The position numbers and the translations under genes are program-made. Shown here piece by piece: positions 25,059-34,727 of a DNA stretch of 49,485 bases. Below the pieces are notes generated by a model. It was given only the letters and a program-made list of their open reading frames with translations. It ran no database searches and had not been told where the DNA came from. Source of the stretch: Cytophagales bacterium Ga0077538 (GTDB lineage: Bacteria > Bacteroidota > Bacteroidia > Cytophagales > Cyclobacteriaceae); contig LNEN01000149.1 of NCBI GenBank assembly GCA_001464155.1, positions 1 through 49,485 of the forward strand. Direction: 5' to 3'. Each line of letters starts with the position of its first letter. Within the stretch, counting starts at the first letter, position 1.

Positions 25059-26246
25059 GTGGACATATTTAAAGATAGTAGCAACATTGTTATCACCTGT
25101 AATAAGCGTCTGGCTCCTTACCTCGAGCAAGAGTTAAAGGACTTGGGGTACACCCCAACAGGCGTATTTCCTACGCGTGTTGAGCTAATGGGAACGATGT
25201 TGGACTGCATTCGCCTCAATTTGAATTTGCGTTGTGGTAGTCAGGTGCATTTCTCGCTAAGACGCTTTCGGGCAAAAAGCGGAGATGAATTGTACCGCGC
25301 CCTGGAAGATTTTGCCTGGGAGGAAGTGATTCCGAAGGATGGTTATTTCTCGGTTACCTGTACCGTAGATACACCAAGCATTAACAACACCATGTTCGTA
25401 AACGTAAAGGTGAAAGATGCCATTGTGGATCGCATTCGTCAAAAAACGGGCATGCGCCCCGACAGTGGACCGAGTCAGGAGAAGGCTTGTATCTATTTGT
25501 ATTGGAAGGATAATGAAGCGGAAATTTTCATCGATACCTCTGGTGAGACATTGGCGAAACACGGGTATCGAAAAATTCCTGGGAAGGCTCCTATGCTGGA
25601 GGCCTTGGCTGCAGCTACTATTTACGCGACTAAATGGGATCGTGTATCCGCCTTCGTCAATCCCATGTGCGGATCGGGAACCTTGGCAGTAGAAGCGGCC
25701 CTTATTGCCACTAATCGAAAGCCAGGTTTGTACAGAAGAAATTATTCTTTCATGCATTTCGTAGGTTTTGAGATAGGCGCCTATCACCGTGAGTTTCAAA
25801 AGCTGAAGGATCAAGTGAAGGAGGTAGAAGGATTGAAGATTTATGCGAGCGATATCAGCGAAGATGCGGTAAACGTAACGCGCACCAATGCGGAGATAGC
25901 CGAGGTAAGCAGATATATACACTTGCAAGAATGTGATTTTGAAAAGGCCCTGGTGCCCGAAGATCAGGCCGGTGTTGTGTATTTTAATCCGGAGTATGGA
26001 GAGAGATTGGGAGAAGTAGGGGCATTGGAGGTTACCTATAAGCGCATTGGAGATTTTATGAAACAACGCTGCAAAGGTTATACGGGCTACATTTTTACCG
26101 GGAACTTAGATCTTGCTAAGAAAATTGGGTTGCGCGCGAGTAAACGTATTGAATTCTATAACGCAAAAATTGATTGCCGTTTGTTGGAATATGAATTGTA
26201 CTCCGGTACACGCGATAAAGATAAATTAGCCAAGGAAACACTATGA
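25059..26246 (+). CDS. RlmL/YcbY-like 23S rRNA (guanine-N2) methyltransferase with THUMP domain
   Basis: The 395-residue protein starts at GTG 25059 (MDIFKDSSNIVITCNKRLAP). No ATG fits in frame nearby. The N-terminal part (to about 155) contains a THUMP domain (ELYRALEDFAWEEVIPKDGY). The catalytic part has SAM motif I in FVNPMCGSGTLAVEAALIA and the acidic motif in YASDISEDAV. Motif IV is NPEYGER where the usual form is NPPYGER, so one Pro is replaced by Glu. It probably methylates G2445-type positions of 23S rRNA, as does the N-terminal half of E. coli RlmL. The neighbouring DUF4440 gene overlaps its end by 4 bp. Confidence 0.88.
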   Translation: MDIFKDSSNIVITCNKRLAPYLEQELKDLGYTPTGVFPTRVELMGTMLDCIRLNLNLRCGSQVHFSLRRFRAKSGDELYRALEDFAWEEVIPKDGYFSVTCTVDTPSINNTMFVNVKVKDAIVDRIRQKTGMRPDSGPSQEKACIYLYWKDNEAEIFIDTSGETLAKHGYRKIPGKAPMLEALAAATIYATKWDRVSAFVNPMCGSGTLAVEAALIATNRKPGLYRRNYSFMHFVGFEIGAYHREFQKLKDQVKEVEGLKIYASDISEDAVNVTRTNAEIAEVSRYIHLQECDFEKALVPEDQAGVVYFNPEYGERLGEVGALEVTYKRIGDFMKQRCKGYTGYIFTGNLDLAKKIGLRASKRIEFYNAKIDCRLLEYELYSGTRDKDKLAKETL

Positions 26247-26668
26247 GATCACTTACACTTGTACTTCTTGTCACGCTATCAACGCTTGCTTTTGGTCAGT
26301 CAACGGAAGCAGAGAAGGTAAATATCCTTCATAAACAAAAGTTTGAATGGTTAATAAGCGGAAAGGTGGATTCACTGAACGCCTTACTGGCCGCGGAAGT
26401 AAACTACGTCCATTCCAATGGCTGGATACAAAATCGGGAAGAAGTGCTGGCCGACATGAAAAGCGCCAAGTTACAATACAAAGCGGTGGAGGTAGAAGAC
26501 GCTCAGGTTTCTATTCTTGAAAATACTGCCATTGTAACAGGGCGAGGAACATTTTCAGGGGTGATGAATGGGACTGCTTTCTCGGTGAAATTACTATATA
26601 CAGAAATTTATGTAAAGGTATTAGGAAGCTGGAAGTTAGCAGGAAGGCACGCGTGTAAATTGCCATGA
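26243..26668 (+). CDS. Secreted DUF4440/SnoaL-like (NTF2-fold) protein
   Basis: The 141-residue protein has a signal peptide (MRSLTLVLLVTLSTLAFG). The mature part has the cone-shaped NTF2-like fold with FEWLISGKVDSLNALLAAEV, NYVHSNGWIQNREEVLADM and WKLAGRHACKLP. These are DUF4440 features. Such proteins can be ketosteroid-isomerase-like enzymes or ligand binders, and no role can be fixed. The start overlaps the stop of the RlmL-like gene in ATGA, so translation is probably coupled even though the functions look unrelated. Confidence 0.85.
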   Translation: MRSLTLVLLVTLSTLAFGQSTEAEKVNILHKQKFEWLISGKVDSLNALLAAEVNYVHSNGWIQNREEVLADMKSAKLQYKAVEVEDAQVSILENTAIVTGRGTFSGVMNGTAFSVKLLYTEIYVKVLGSWKLAGRHACKLP

Positions 26669-26794
26669 AATTGCACTTTGGATTATTTATTTTTAATGAA
26701 CCGGTGGCTATATGGTAGATAAATGTAGCCGTCTTACTTTCGATAGGGATAAAGGTAAGACTATACAGATCTAAGTTTCTACGCCACGATAGGT

Positions 26795-27943
26795 ATGCGC
26801 ATATCCTTCATCTGCTCTGTAGTTCTTATTTTGCTAGCGACTGCTTGCGTAGATCGTGTCTTCTTCGAAATCGACAAGACACAGGCGGAAGGTATTTCCA
26901 TTGCTGGTTTTGTTTCTGATCAACCAGGACCCTACGAAGTTCGTATTTACAAGACGTTTGATATTGAGTCCAAGGAATCCATGAAAACACCGGTGTCGGT
27001 GAAATCGTTAGTGATTTTTGATAATCAAGGTACACGCGAGGTTTTGCAAGAAGTAAATCCCGGCATCTATCAGACCAGTGCAACCGGTATTCGAGGTGTT
27101 GTGGGAGGCGTGTACACTTTGCGGGTAGAATTGAAGGATGGGAAAATGTATGAGTCCTTGTCAGACACCATTCTGGCAAACGGAAAGGTGGATAGTGTGT
27201 ACTATAACTTCAAAAGCACGTACAATCAGGTAGGAGAGAAGGAGTACAGTTTTGATGTGCTGTTTAATGCCTCTTACGATGTCGCGGTCAATGATAAAAT
27301 CATTTGGAAGTTGGCAGCCATGTTTCAAGCGGTTACACAGCCTGAGTTGTATAGCCCAGATCAGGAGTGTTTTTATTTGGATGAAATTGGAATGTGCAAT
27401 TATAAACCTCCTTGTAGCGGCTTGAGAAATGTGGGTTCGTATGCAGAACCCAGGTTTGAGCGAAGGTACGCCTGCACGTGTTGCGAATGTTGGTATGCCA
27501 TTTATAATGATTATGTACTGTTGAGTGATGACTACTTTACCGCCCGCGGTGAGGTAAGGGGTGTAAAAGCTCAAACAATTCCACTTAATTCATGGTCGTT
27601 ACAATACAAAATCAGGGTTAGTCTTACTCAGATGTCGTTGACTTCCAACTCCTTTAGAATGTGGAAGTCTATTAAAGATCAGAGAGATGCTGTTGATAAT
27701 TTATTTCAACCCATCACGGGTAAGATTCCTAAGAACTTCACCCAAATCAATGGAGAGCCGATGTCTGTTGAGGGTCTATTCTATGCGGCATCCGTACACA
27801 GCATTACTGAAGAGGTAAAGATGTTTGAACTCCCATCTGAACTAAAGTATCCTATCTCTCTCGATAAACCGATCTTTGCTGATGACTGTCGGAAATTATT
27901 CCCTAATTCGACTAATCTCAAACCTGCTTTTTGGGTTGACTAA
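26795..27943 (+). CDS. DUF4249 family lipoprotein
   Basis: The 382-residue protein has a lipoprotein signal (MRISFICSVVLILLATAC, lipobox ATAC with Cys18). DUF4249 signatures follow: GFVSDQPGPYEVRIYKT, an extended beta-sandwich (GGVYTLRVELKDGKMYESLS), and a mid-protein cysteine cluster (CFYLDEIGMCNYKPPC and CTCCECW). DUF4249 genes usually pair with a SusC/TonB-dependent receptor gene, but here none is adjacent. A box TACTTTCG at 26735-26742, one base off the TAnnTTTG consensus, may be its promoter. It is probably surface exposed or periplasmic; the ligand is unknown. Confidence 0.85.
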   Translation: MRISFICSVVLILLATACVDRVFFEIDKTQAEGISIAGFVSDQPGPYEVRIYKTFDIESKESMKTPVSVKSLVIFDNQGTREVLQEVNPGIYQTSATGIRGVVGGVYTLRVELKDGKMYESLSDTILANGKVDSVYYNFKSTYNQVGEKEYSFDVLFNASYDVAVNDKIIWKLAAMFQAVTQPELYSPDQECFYLDEIGMCNYKPPCSGLRNVGSYAEPRFERRYACTCCECWYAIYNDYVLLSDDYFTARGEVRGVKAQTIPLNSWSLQYKIRVSLTQMSLTSNSFRMWKSIKDQRDAVDNLFQPITGKIPKNFTQINGEPMSVEGLFYAASVHSITEEVKMFELPSELKYPISLDKPIFADDCRKLFPNSTNLKPAFWVD

Positions 27944-27968
27944 ATAATGTGTTCAAGGAATAGTTGAT

Positions 27969-30900
27969 TTATGATTTCATCAACCTCTCCAAAATCCCTT
28001 TGGCCGAATCAGTAATCACGGTACCGGGTCCAAACACAAAAGCAACTCCACGCTCAAAGAGGTACTCATAATCTTGTGCCGGAATCACACCACCGGCCAC
28101 CACCATAATATCTTCACGACCAATTTTTTTGAGTGCTTGTACGAGTTCGGGAATGAGTGTTTTATGTCCTCCGGCTAAACTGGATGCTCCTACAATATGC
28201 ACATCATTCTCAGCCGCTTGCATGGCCACTTCTTCAGGTGTTTGAAAGAGTGGCCCGATGTCTACATCAAAACCTAAATCAGCAAAGCTGGTAGCAATTA
28301 CTTTTGCCCCACGGTCGTGTCCGTCTTGTCCCATCTTCGCGACAAGAATGCGCGGCCTGCGGCCTTCCATCTTTGCGAAAGCATCGCTTAGGGTTCGTAC
28401 TTCCTCAAAGGCTTTGTTGTTTTTCATTTCTCCCGAATATACACCTGAAATGGATTTGATGCTTGCTTTGTAGCGACCAAAGGCTTTCTCCATGGCATCC
28501 GATATTTCACCGAGCGTGGCACGTTTGCGAGCCGCATCTACCGCCAGTTCTAATAAATTTCCTTTACCACTCTTGGCAGCTTCTGCTATTGCGTACAGAG
28601 CCTTCTCTACTTCAGCAGTATTTCGCTCTCCTTTTAATTGGAGTAAACGATCCACCTGTTCTTTGCGCACCGCAGTGTTGTCTACTTCCAGAATATCGAA
28701 ATCAGGCTTCTCATCGGTTTGATAGCGATTTACACCTACAATTACATCACGTCCTGAATCAATGCGCGCCTGCTTGGCAGCAGCAGCTTGTTCAATGCGC
28801 ATTTTAGGTATACCACTTTCAATGGCCTTTGTCATACCACCGAGTGCTTCTACTTCTTCAATGAGCGTCCAGGCTTTTTCTACCAACTCTGCTGTGAGGG
28901 TTTCCACATAATACGAACCACCCAGTGGATCGACTACCTTGGTGACGTTAGTTTCTTTCTCGATGAAGAGTTGTGTGTTGCGCGCAATGCGTGCTGAGAA
29001 ATCAGTAGGCAAGGCAATGGCTTCATCCAATGAATTGGTGTGTAAGGATTGCGTATGTCCCACCACAGCGGCCAATGCTTCGATAGCAGTGCGCGTTACA
29101 TTGTTGTACGGATCTTGTTCCGTTAAACTCCAACCCGAAGTCTGGCAATGCGTACGTAATGCCATGCTTTTGGAATTCTTTGGATTGAATTGTTGTACAA
29201 TCTTGGCCCACAACAATCTCCCCGCTCGCATCTTGGCCACTTCCATAAAGAAGTTCATACCAATACCCCAGAAGAAAGAAAGGCGTGGTGCAAAATCATC
29301 AATGGCAATACTGGCTTTAATACCAGCTCGAATGTATTCCAAACCATCTGCCAACGTATAGGCTAGCTCAATGTGAGCAGGAGCTCCGGCTTCATGCATG
29401 TGGTAGCCGCTTATGCTGATGGAGTTAAATTTCGGCATGTGTTTAGAGGAGTACTCAAAAATATCCGCCACAATGCGCATGGAAGAAGAAGGCGGATAGA
29501 TGTAGGTATTACGCACCATGAATTCTTTTAGAATATCATTTTGAATGGTGCCTGTCAGTTGCTCTGGTTTTACGCCTTGTTCTTCTGCCGCTACAATGTA
29601 AAAGGCCATGATGGGTAACACCGCTCCATTCATCGTCATCGACACAGACATTTTATCCAGAGGAATCTGATCGAAGAGAATCTTCATATCGAGTACCGAG
29701 TCGATGGCAACACCCGCCTTACCCACATCACCGGCTACACGAGGATGATCGCTGTCGTAGCCACGGTGTGTGGCTAAATCAAAAGCAACCGATAAGCCAC
29801 GTTGACCCGCTGCTAAATTTCTGCGATAAAAAGCATTTGAATCTTTAGCAGTAGAGAAACCTGCATACTGCCGAATGGTCCAAGGCTTTTGTGTATACAT
29901 ACTGGCATAGGGGCCGCGCAAGAAAGGAGAAATGCCAGCGGTGAAGTGTAGATGAGTTAGGGAGGCCACATCTTCTTTCGTATAAAAAGGTTTTACGGCA
30001 ATTGTTTCAGGACTCGCCCAATTCAAGTTTTCAGTACTTGTAGACTTCGGGATCAAATTTGAAGTTTGAAGCTCAAGACTCGAAGCTCGAAGCTTATAGC
30101 TTGAGGCTTGTAGCTTAAGCAAAACCGCATCAATCAATTGCTGAACAGCACTATCAATAAAATACGCACCCACCGTGGCATCGGCTACTTTATTTAAATG
30201 TGATTCTTCCCGCAAAATGTTTGAAACATTACGAGCGGCACGTTGCATAGTAGAGTTGGTATCGTCTTCGGCTAACACCGTGAGGCTATCGCAGCCCCCC
30301 ACGATAGCGGCAAGGGATGCAGTCGTACTCTTGAGCATATTGCCATGCGGTTGAAAGCTTTCTTTTATCCAGGCCTCTGAACGCGCATGGAGGTGGACAG
30401 AAGCAAGTTGTACTCCCTGCTCTTTTGCCAAGGCATGAATCAAAACGCGAAGGGCTTTAAATTTGGCAATCGTTAAAAAGAAATCAGTACCTGAATTGAG
30501 GGATATGGTAAGATGATTGAATATTTTTTCCGGAAGAATGCTTTGTTGTTTAGCAAGCACTATCAAGTTGTTTACTTGCTGTAAAGCTTGCGTGAGTTCA
30601 TCACAATTTTTTTCTTGTGTCTCTATCCAAATACCTACTGACTTAAAGGCAGGCAAATCGAAATTGAGCTGCGAAACATCGTTTACAGATGTCAGAAAGT
30701 AAGTCCCCAGTAATTCTTTTGCGTCTATTTTTTGTGAGGCTACAAAGCTTGATACGGTACTTAAAAAATTTTTAGGAGAATTTTTAAAAGAAAGAGAGCA
30801 GTATTTCCATTCAATTCCCGCTAATAGTTGATTCAGCTTGATTTCTTTTCCCTGCAAATCAAATAAAAGTACATCGGCACCATTGGCAAGGTGGTGCAAA

Positions 30901-31142
30901 GCAAGATTATTACTTGTTTTAACATCGTTTACTGCTACTAGTGGACAATTATGCCAGGCCCTGGCCCCGTAAAAAGGTCCTGTTGCAACTGGAAGTATTT
31001 CGTCCGAATTTTTCCAGGCTAAGGCTTCCCATGGATTAGCAGAAATTTCTTTTTCTGCGATTCGAGCCCAATCGTGCGAAGAAGCGGGTGTAAAAGAACT
31101 CATCAACTGGTCAATTGCCTTCTTTTCGGCCATAATTTTCAA
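27969..31142 (-). CDS. Fused methylmalonyl-CoA mutase (MutA-like domain plus MutB)
   Basis: The 1057-residue protein isomerises (R)-methylmalonyl-CoA and succinyl-CoA with adenosylcobalamin, in propionate metabolism. Residues about 1-345 match the small-subunit (MutA) barrel (for example [43 protein letters not shown]). Residues about 378-1057 match the complete large subunit: [44 protein letters not shown], and a C-terminal cobalamin domain with [15 protein letters not shown] and [12 protein letters not shown]. The MutA part stops before its own cobalamin domain. The joining stretch (about 342-363) is built of three 7-residue units, [14 protein letters not shown] and TSNLIPK, encoded by a 7-bp tandem repeat. 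It is not IcmF, which has a GTPase domain and an N-terminal cobalamin domain. Confidence 0.93.
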   Translation of the reverse strand: MKIMAEKKAIDQLMSSFTPASSHDWARIAEKEISANPWEALAWKNSDEILPVATGPFYGARAWHNCPLVAVNDVKTSNNLALHHLANGADVLLFDLQGKEIKLNQLLAGIEWKYCSLSFKNSPKNFLSTVSSFVASQKIDAKELLGTYFLTSVNDVSQLNFDLPAFKSVGIWIETQEKNCDELTQALQQVNNLIVLAKQQSILPEKIFNHLTISLNSGTDFFLTIAKFKALRVLIHALAKEQGVQLASVHLHARSEAWIKESFQPHGNMLKSTTASLAAIVGGCDSLTVLAEDDTNSTMQRAARNVSNILREESHLNKVADATVGAYFIDSAVQQLIDAVLLKLQASSYKLRASSLELQTSNLIPKSTSTENLNWASPETIAVKPFYTKEDVASLTHLHFTAGISPFLRGPYASMYTQKPWTIRQYAGFSTAKDSNAFYRRNLAAGQRGLSVAFDLATHRGYDSDHPRVAGDVGKAGVAIDSVLDMKILFDQIPLDKMSVSMTMNGAVLPIMAFYIVAAEEQGVKPEQLTGTIQNDILKEFMVRNTYIYPPSSSMRIVADIFEYSSKHMPKFNSISISGYHMHEAGAPAHIELAYTLADGLEYIRAGIKASIAIDDFAPRLSFFWGIGMNFFMEVAKMRAGRLLWAKIVQQFNPKNSKSMALRTHCQTSGWSLTEQDPYNNVTRTAIEALAAVVGHTQSLHTNSLDEAIALPTDFSARIARNTQLFIEKETNVTKVVDPLGGSYYVETLTAELVEKAWTLIEEVEALGGMTKAIESGIPKMRIEQAAAAKQARIDSGRDVIVGVNRYQTDEKPDFDILEVDNTAVRKEQVDRLLQLKGERNTAEVEKALYAIAEAAKSGKGNLLELAVDAARKRATLGEISDAMEKAFGRYKASIKSISGVYSGEMKNNKAFEEVRTLSDAFAKMEGRRPRILVAKMGQDGHDRGAKVIATSFADLGFDVDIGPLFQTPEEVAMQAAENDVHIVGASSLAGGHKTLIPELVQALKKIGREDIMVVAGGVIPAQDYEYLFERGVAFVFGPGTVITDSAKGILERLMKS
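30054..30120. repeat. Degenerate heptamer tandem repeat inside the mutA-mutB fusion
   Basis: On the plus strand the consensus is GAAGCTT in strict 7-bp register: GAAGTTT, GAAGCTC, AAGACTC, GAAGCTC, GAAGCTT, ATAGCTT, GAGGCTT, GTAGCTT, plus partial units at both ends. Being read in frame on the minus strand, 21 bp give one 7-residue protein unit. Comparable short degenerate repeats elsewhere in the window are intergenic. Confidence 0.85.
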
Positions 31143-31164
31143 TTTGAGAGCAATTTTAGTGAAG

Positions 31165-31214
31165 ATTTTTGCAATCGTTAGCGTGCTATTGCATGTATTT
31201 ACATTAGCAAAAAT
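31165..31214. promoter_or_regulatory. Inverted repeat in the mutAB/dnaA divergent region
   Basis: ATTTTTGC (31165-31172) and GCAAAAAT (31207-31214) are perfect 8-bp arms 34 bp apart. GCAAT/ATTGC (31171-31175 and 31188-31192) overlaps the first arm and is nested inside. This lies in the 185-bp gap between divergent genes, where promoters of both must sit. No TTATCCACA-type DnaA box was found here, so an origin cannot be claimed. Confidence 0.3.
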
Positions 31215-31326
31215 ATTTCTACAAAATCAAGAGGCTTAGCACTTGATTTTTAAGGAGTGTTTTCTTCATCTTTGATCCCCTTTCCTCCTTGGGAACAGGT
31301 CTCCAATCAAACTTAACAACTCGAGC

Positions 31327-32745
31327 ATGATAGAAGTAGAATCCGCCACGGTATGGAATGACTGTCTCGATATCATTCGTCCTGAAGTAGGCGATGAAAA
31401 CTTTGGAACATGGTTTAAACCCATTAAACCAATTCGTGTAGATGCCGATGTGTTGACGATTGAAGTGCCTTCGCAGTTTTTTTACGAATGGTTGGAAGAA
31501 CATTATGTTCCGGTACTAAAAAAAGCCGTGCATACGGTATTAGGTCCTACTGGTCGTTTGGAATATTCAGTGATCGTTGATAGTGGTAATAAACAGAACC
31601 CTGCGGTTTCCGTAAATTACCCCAATGGTTCAGCCAACCGCAAGTCGGCCCTCAATGGAATTGGTGCTGATGACTATTCTCCTTTCACTTTTAAAGCCCT
31701 CAATCCTCAAACGGTTAATTCACGCCTCAACCCTAACTATAGCTTTGATAATTTTGTAGAAGGTGATTGTAATCGATTAGCGCGTTCTGCGGGGGTGGCA
31801 GTATCCAAAAAACCCGGCATCACTTCATTTAATCCCTTGATGTTGTATGGAGGTGTAGGTGTTGGTAAAACACACTTGGTGCAAGCCGTTGGGAACGAGA
31901 TTAAAAATAATCTTCCTGGTAAGGTGGTGTTGTATGTCGATCAGAACGATTTCACCAGTCAGTTTTTGAATGCCTTGCAAAATCATAAAATGCAGGAGTT
32001 TCAAAATTTTTATCTGCAGGTAGATGTCTTGATTTTGGATGATGTCCAGTTTTTGGCTGGCCGCGAGAAAACACAGGAAATGTTTTTCCATATTTTCAAT
32101 CAGTTGCATCAGACAGGCAAGCAGATTATCATGACCAGTGATTGTCCTCCCAGAGATTTGAAAGGATTTCACGATCGCTTGTTGTCACGTTTTAAGTGGG
32201 GACTCACAGCGGACTTACAAGAACCTGATTTTGAAACGAAGCTAGCCATTGTACACCGCAAGATGCAGGCCGATGGCATTGACATGCCAAGTGAAGTGGC
32301 GGAATACCTGGCCTATAGCGTAGATACGAACTTGCGTGATATGGAGGGAGTATTGAACTCGCTCATCTTCCATGCAACACTTTTAAAGAAGGATATTGAT
32401 TTAGAACTGGCAAAAGAAGTTCTGAAGAATATCATCAAAGAAATTCAGAGCGATGTAAGCGTAGACTACATTCAAAAAACTGTTTCCGAACATTTTAAAG
32501 TGGATCTGGAAGCGATGAAGGGCAAAGTGAAAAAGCGTGAGATTGTGATCCCTCGTCAGGTAGCCATGTATTTCTGCAAGCGCTATACACAATTAACACT
32601 TTCATTGATTGGTGGAAATTTTGGAGGTCGCGATCACAGCACGGTGATTCACGCCTTGGAGTCTGTAGAAGACATGATGAAGACCGATCCGAACTTCAAG
32701 AATACAGTGGAAGAACTAGGCAAGCGCTTGAAGATGCGAGTGTAA
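31327..32745 (+). CDS. dnaA: Chromosomal replication initiator DnaA
   Basis: The 472-residue protein opens the replication origin by binding DnaA boxes. Domain I (WNDCLDIIRPEVGDENFGTWFKPI) and a linker lead to the AAA+ core with NYSFDNFVEGDCNRLA, the Walker A GGVGVGKTH, the Walker B VLILDDVQFL, sensor I IIMTSDCPP and the box VII arginine in LLSRFKWG. The C-terminal DNA-binding domain has the signature REIVIPRQVAMYFCKRYT and GGRDHSTVIHA. The length is normal. It is divergent from the mutase gene. dnaN is not adjacent and no origin-like box cluster is visible, so oriC may be elsewhere. Confidence 0.98.
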   Translation: MIEVESATVWNDCLDIIRPEVGDENFGTWFKPIKPIRVDADVLTIEVPSQFFYEWLEEHYVPVLKKAVHTVLGPTGRLEYSVIVDSGNKQNPAVSVNYPNGSANRKSALNGIGADDYSPFTFKALNPQTVNSRLNPNYSFDNFVEGDCNRLARSAGVAVSKKPGITSFNPLMLYGGVGVGKTHLVQAVGNEIKNNLPGKVVLYVDQNDFTSQFLNALQNHKMQEFQNFYLQVDVLILDDVQFLAGREKTQEMFFHIFNQLHQTGKQIIMTSDCPPRDLKGFHDRLLSRFKWGLTADLQEPDFETKLAIVHRKMQADGIDMPSEVAEYLAYSVDTNLRDMEGVLNSLIFHATLLKKDIDLELAKEVLKNIIKEIQSDVSVDYIQKTVSEHFKVDLEAMKGKVKKREIVIPRQVAMYFCKRYTQLTLSLIGGNFGGRDHSTVIHALESVEDMMKTDPNFKNTVEELGKRLKMRV

Positions 32746-32855
32746 GCTATAGTTATTGGTCGTTCGTTATCAGTTAACAGGATGACCGATTGGCAGGAGT
32801 AGGGAGGCACACTAGCTACTGGAGTTATACATGCATCAACCAAAATGGTAATGAT

Positions 32856-34580
32856 ATGAAACGATCTCCTCTTTTTCTTTTGTTCCTTCTTACCTTAACA
32901 ACCTGTTCTGAGAAAAAACCAGTTTTTGAAGCGCCACTTCTTAAAAACATTGGTGACTATCAGGTGAAGGTATCAACTACCTCAGCGTACGCCCAACTAT
33001 TTTTTAATCAGGGAGTCATCATGGCCAACGGCTTTAATCATGCCGAAGCCGAACGATCCTTTCGAGAATCGATCCGTCAAGACTCAACATTTGCCATGGG
33101 CTATTGGGGCATCGCGTATGTGCTTGGTCCCAACTACAATTCCGGTGGCGAAAATATGGGTGCTATCCAGGACATCAGGAATGCAGTTAAAAAGGCCGTA
33201 AAATTTGGAAGCAATTCTACCCCGTGGGAAATGACCGTTATCAAGGCCATTCAAATTAGATTTCCGACCGACTCCTTGATTACAGATGATGCAGGGTATT
33301 CGATTTCGCTTAAAGAAGCTTATTCAGAATTTCCTGAGAATGATTTTGTGGCAACGCTGTATGCGGAGTCGATCATGAACTTACATGCATGGGATTTTTA
33401 TTCCAGAAAAGGAGGCGAACCACGACCTTGGACGGCTGAGTTGGTGGAGGTGTTGGAGAAAGCCATTTCCATCAATCCTCAAAATCCCTTAGCCAATCAT
33501 CTTTATATCCACGCAACAGAAGCAGCACCCGATGTTGAAAAGGCATTAGCGAGTGCAGAAAGATTAAAGACCTTAGTTCCTTCGGCAGGGCATTTGGTTC
33601 ACATGCCATCACACATCTATATCAATACTGGCGACTATCACGAAGGTTCTCTTGCGAATGAACAAGCCGTGATAGCAGATAGTATCTACATTGCCGAATG
33701 TAAAGCGCAAGGAGTATATCCTCAATATTATTATCCGCATAACTATCATTTCTTGGCGGCTACCGCAACCTTTGAAGGTAGTGGTGCAAAGGCCATTGAA
33801 GCAGCGTACAAGACAGTAGCTATTTTGGATAAAAAATATTTTCGTGAAGCAGGTTATGAAACCGTTTTGCATTATGCGACCATCCCAATGCATGTTTTAG
33901 TGAAATTCGAGCAGTGGGAAAAAATTCTTGCTAGTCCAAAACCGGATGATGATCTGTCCTATCCCAAAGCAATGTGGCATTATGCAATAGGAATGGCGTT
34001 TGCGAATTTAAGTAAACCAACTGAGGCCCAGCGTGAATTAGACTCTCTGAATAAATTGAGTGATTCTGAAGATGTGAAGAGAATTATTATATGGTCAATT
34101 AATCCAGCCGAGCAGGTTTGCAAAATTGCCTCGAACGTTCTAACGGCTGAACTACACACAAGAAATGGCAACTACAGCGCGGCTATTCAACTGTTGGAAC
34201 AAGCCATTCAATTGGAGGATGGTTTGAATTATAACGAACCTCCTGATTGGTTTTTTTCTGTAAGGCATCTCTTAGGGGATGTTCTCCTCTATTCCAAAGA
34301 TTATGTAGGAGCGGAAAAAGTATACCGTGAGGATTTGACTTATTGGACCAAAAATGGTTTTGCACTAAATGGACTTTACGAAAGCTTGAAAGGCCAAAAT
34401 AGAATACAAGAGGCGGAAGAAGTGAAGAAGCAATTTTACATGGCCTGGAAGTACGCAGACTCAGCATTGAAATACTCACGCGTTGATAGCATTACAAGAA
34501 AAGACCTGACTTTAAAAATTGACGAAAATTCTCCTAATACGCTAGTGTACCTCGCGAGCTCATTTTGCTTTGATAAGTGA
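32856..34580 (+). CDS. Tetratricopeptide-repeat lipoprotein
   Basis: The 574-residue protein starts at the ATG at 32856 (MKRSPLFLLFLLTLTTCSEK), with a lipobox ending LTTC. The preceding in-frame region to 32790 is an intergenic repeat remnant. The mature part has TPR-like helix pairs: AQLFFNQGVIMANGFNHAEA, ERSFRESIRQDSTFAMGYWG, EVLEKAISINPQNPLANHLY and IQLLEQAIQLEDGL. A conserved HMPSHIYINTGDY segment is seen in relatives annotated as TPR proteins. It is probably anchored in the periplasm and binds proteins. It precedes the KdpD-like operon by 147 bp, with no sign of functional linkage. Confidence 0.82.
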   Translation: MKRSPLFLLFLLTLTTCSEKKPVFEAPLLKNIGDYQVKVSTTSAYAQLFFNQGVIMANGFNHAEAERSFRESIRQDSTFAMGYWGIAYVLGPNYNSGGENMGAIQDIRNAVKKAVKFGSNSTPWEMTVIKAIQIRFPTDSLITDDAGYSISLKEAYSEFPENDFVATLYAESIMNLHAWDFYSRKGGEPRPWTAELVEVLEKAISINPQNPLANHLYIHATEAAPDVEKALASAERLKTLVPSAGHLVHMPSHIYINTGDYHEGSLANEQAVIADSIYIAECKAQGVYPQYYYPHNYHFLAATATFEGSGAKAIEAAYKTVAILDKKYFREAGYETVLHYATIPMHVLVKFEQWEKILASPKPDDDLSYPKAMWHYAIGMAFANLSKPTEAQRELDSLNKLSDSEDVKRIIIWSINPAEQVCKIASNVLTAELHTRNGNYSAAIQLLEQAIQLEDGLNYNEPPDWFFSVRHLLGDVLLYSKDYVGAEKVYREDLTYWTKNGFALNGLYESLKGQNRIQEAEEVKKQFYMAWKYADSALKYSRVDSITRKDLTLKIDENSPNTLVYLASSFCFDK

Positions 34581-34698
34581 ATTGAAATACGAATCAAGTA
34601 TCCTAACCTTACTAACGATTCTAACTTCGGTCTCCCTTCTTTATAAAATCTTTATATCCAATCCGGTTAGTTTTATAGTGTATTTATAAAGTACAGCC

Positions 34699-34706
34699 TA
34701 CTTTTG
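34699..34706 (+). promoter_or_regulatory. Likely -7 promoter box of the kdpD-like/kup operon
   Basis: TACTTTTG matches the Bacteroidota -7 consensus TAnnTTTG exactly. It lies 22 bp before the ATG at 34728, giving a leader of roughly 15 nt. A good -33 box could not be seen. Confidence 0.4.
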
Positions 34707-34727
34707 ACTTGTCATTCAGCCGATGGA

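Noticed and set aside
25257-26066. Open frame of 269 codons on the minus strand inside the RlmL-like gene
   Set aside because: It is fully antisense to a gene with clear motifs, has no domain of its own and arises from codon bias of the real gene.
27969-31142. IcmF-type fused isobutyryl-CoA mutase
   Set aside because: There is no GTPase (MeaI) domain, and the cobalamin-binding domain is at the C-terminus, as in MutB.
31143-31326. Origin of replication next to dnaA
   Set aside because: No DnaA boxes or AT-rich unwinding repeats in the expected arrangement could be found.
32790-32855. Longer N-terminus for the TPR lipoprotein
   Set aside because: The extension precedes a clear lipoprotein signal peptide starting at 32856 and borders repeat-like intergenic DNA.
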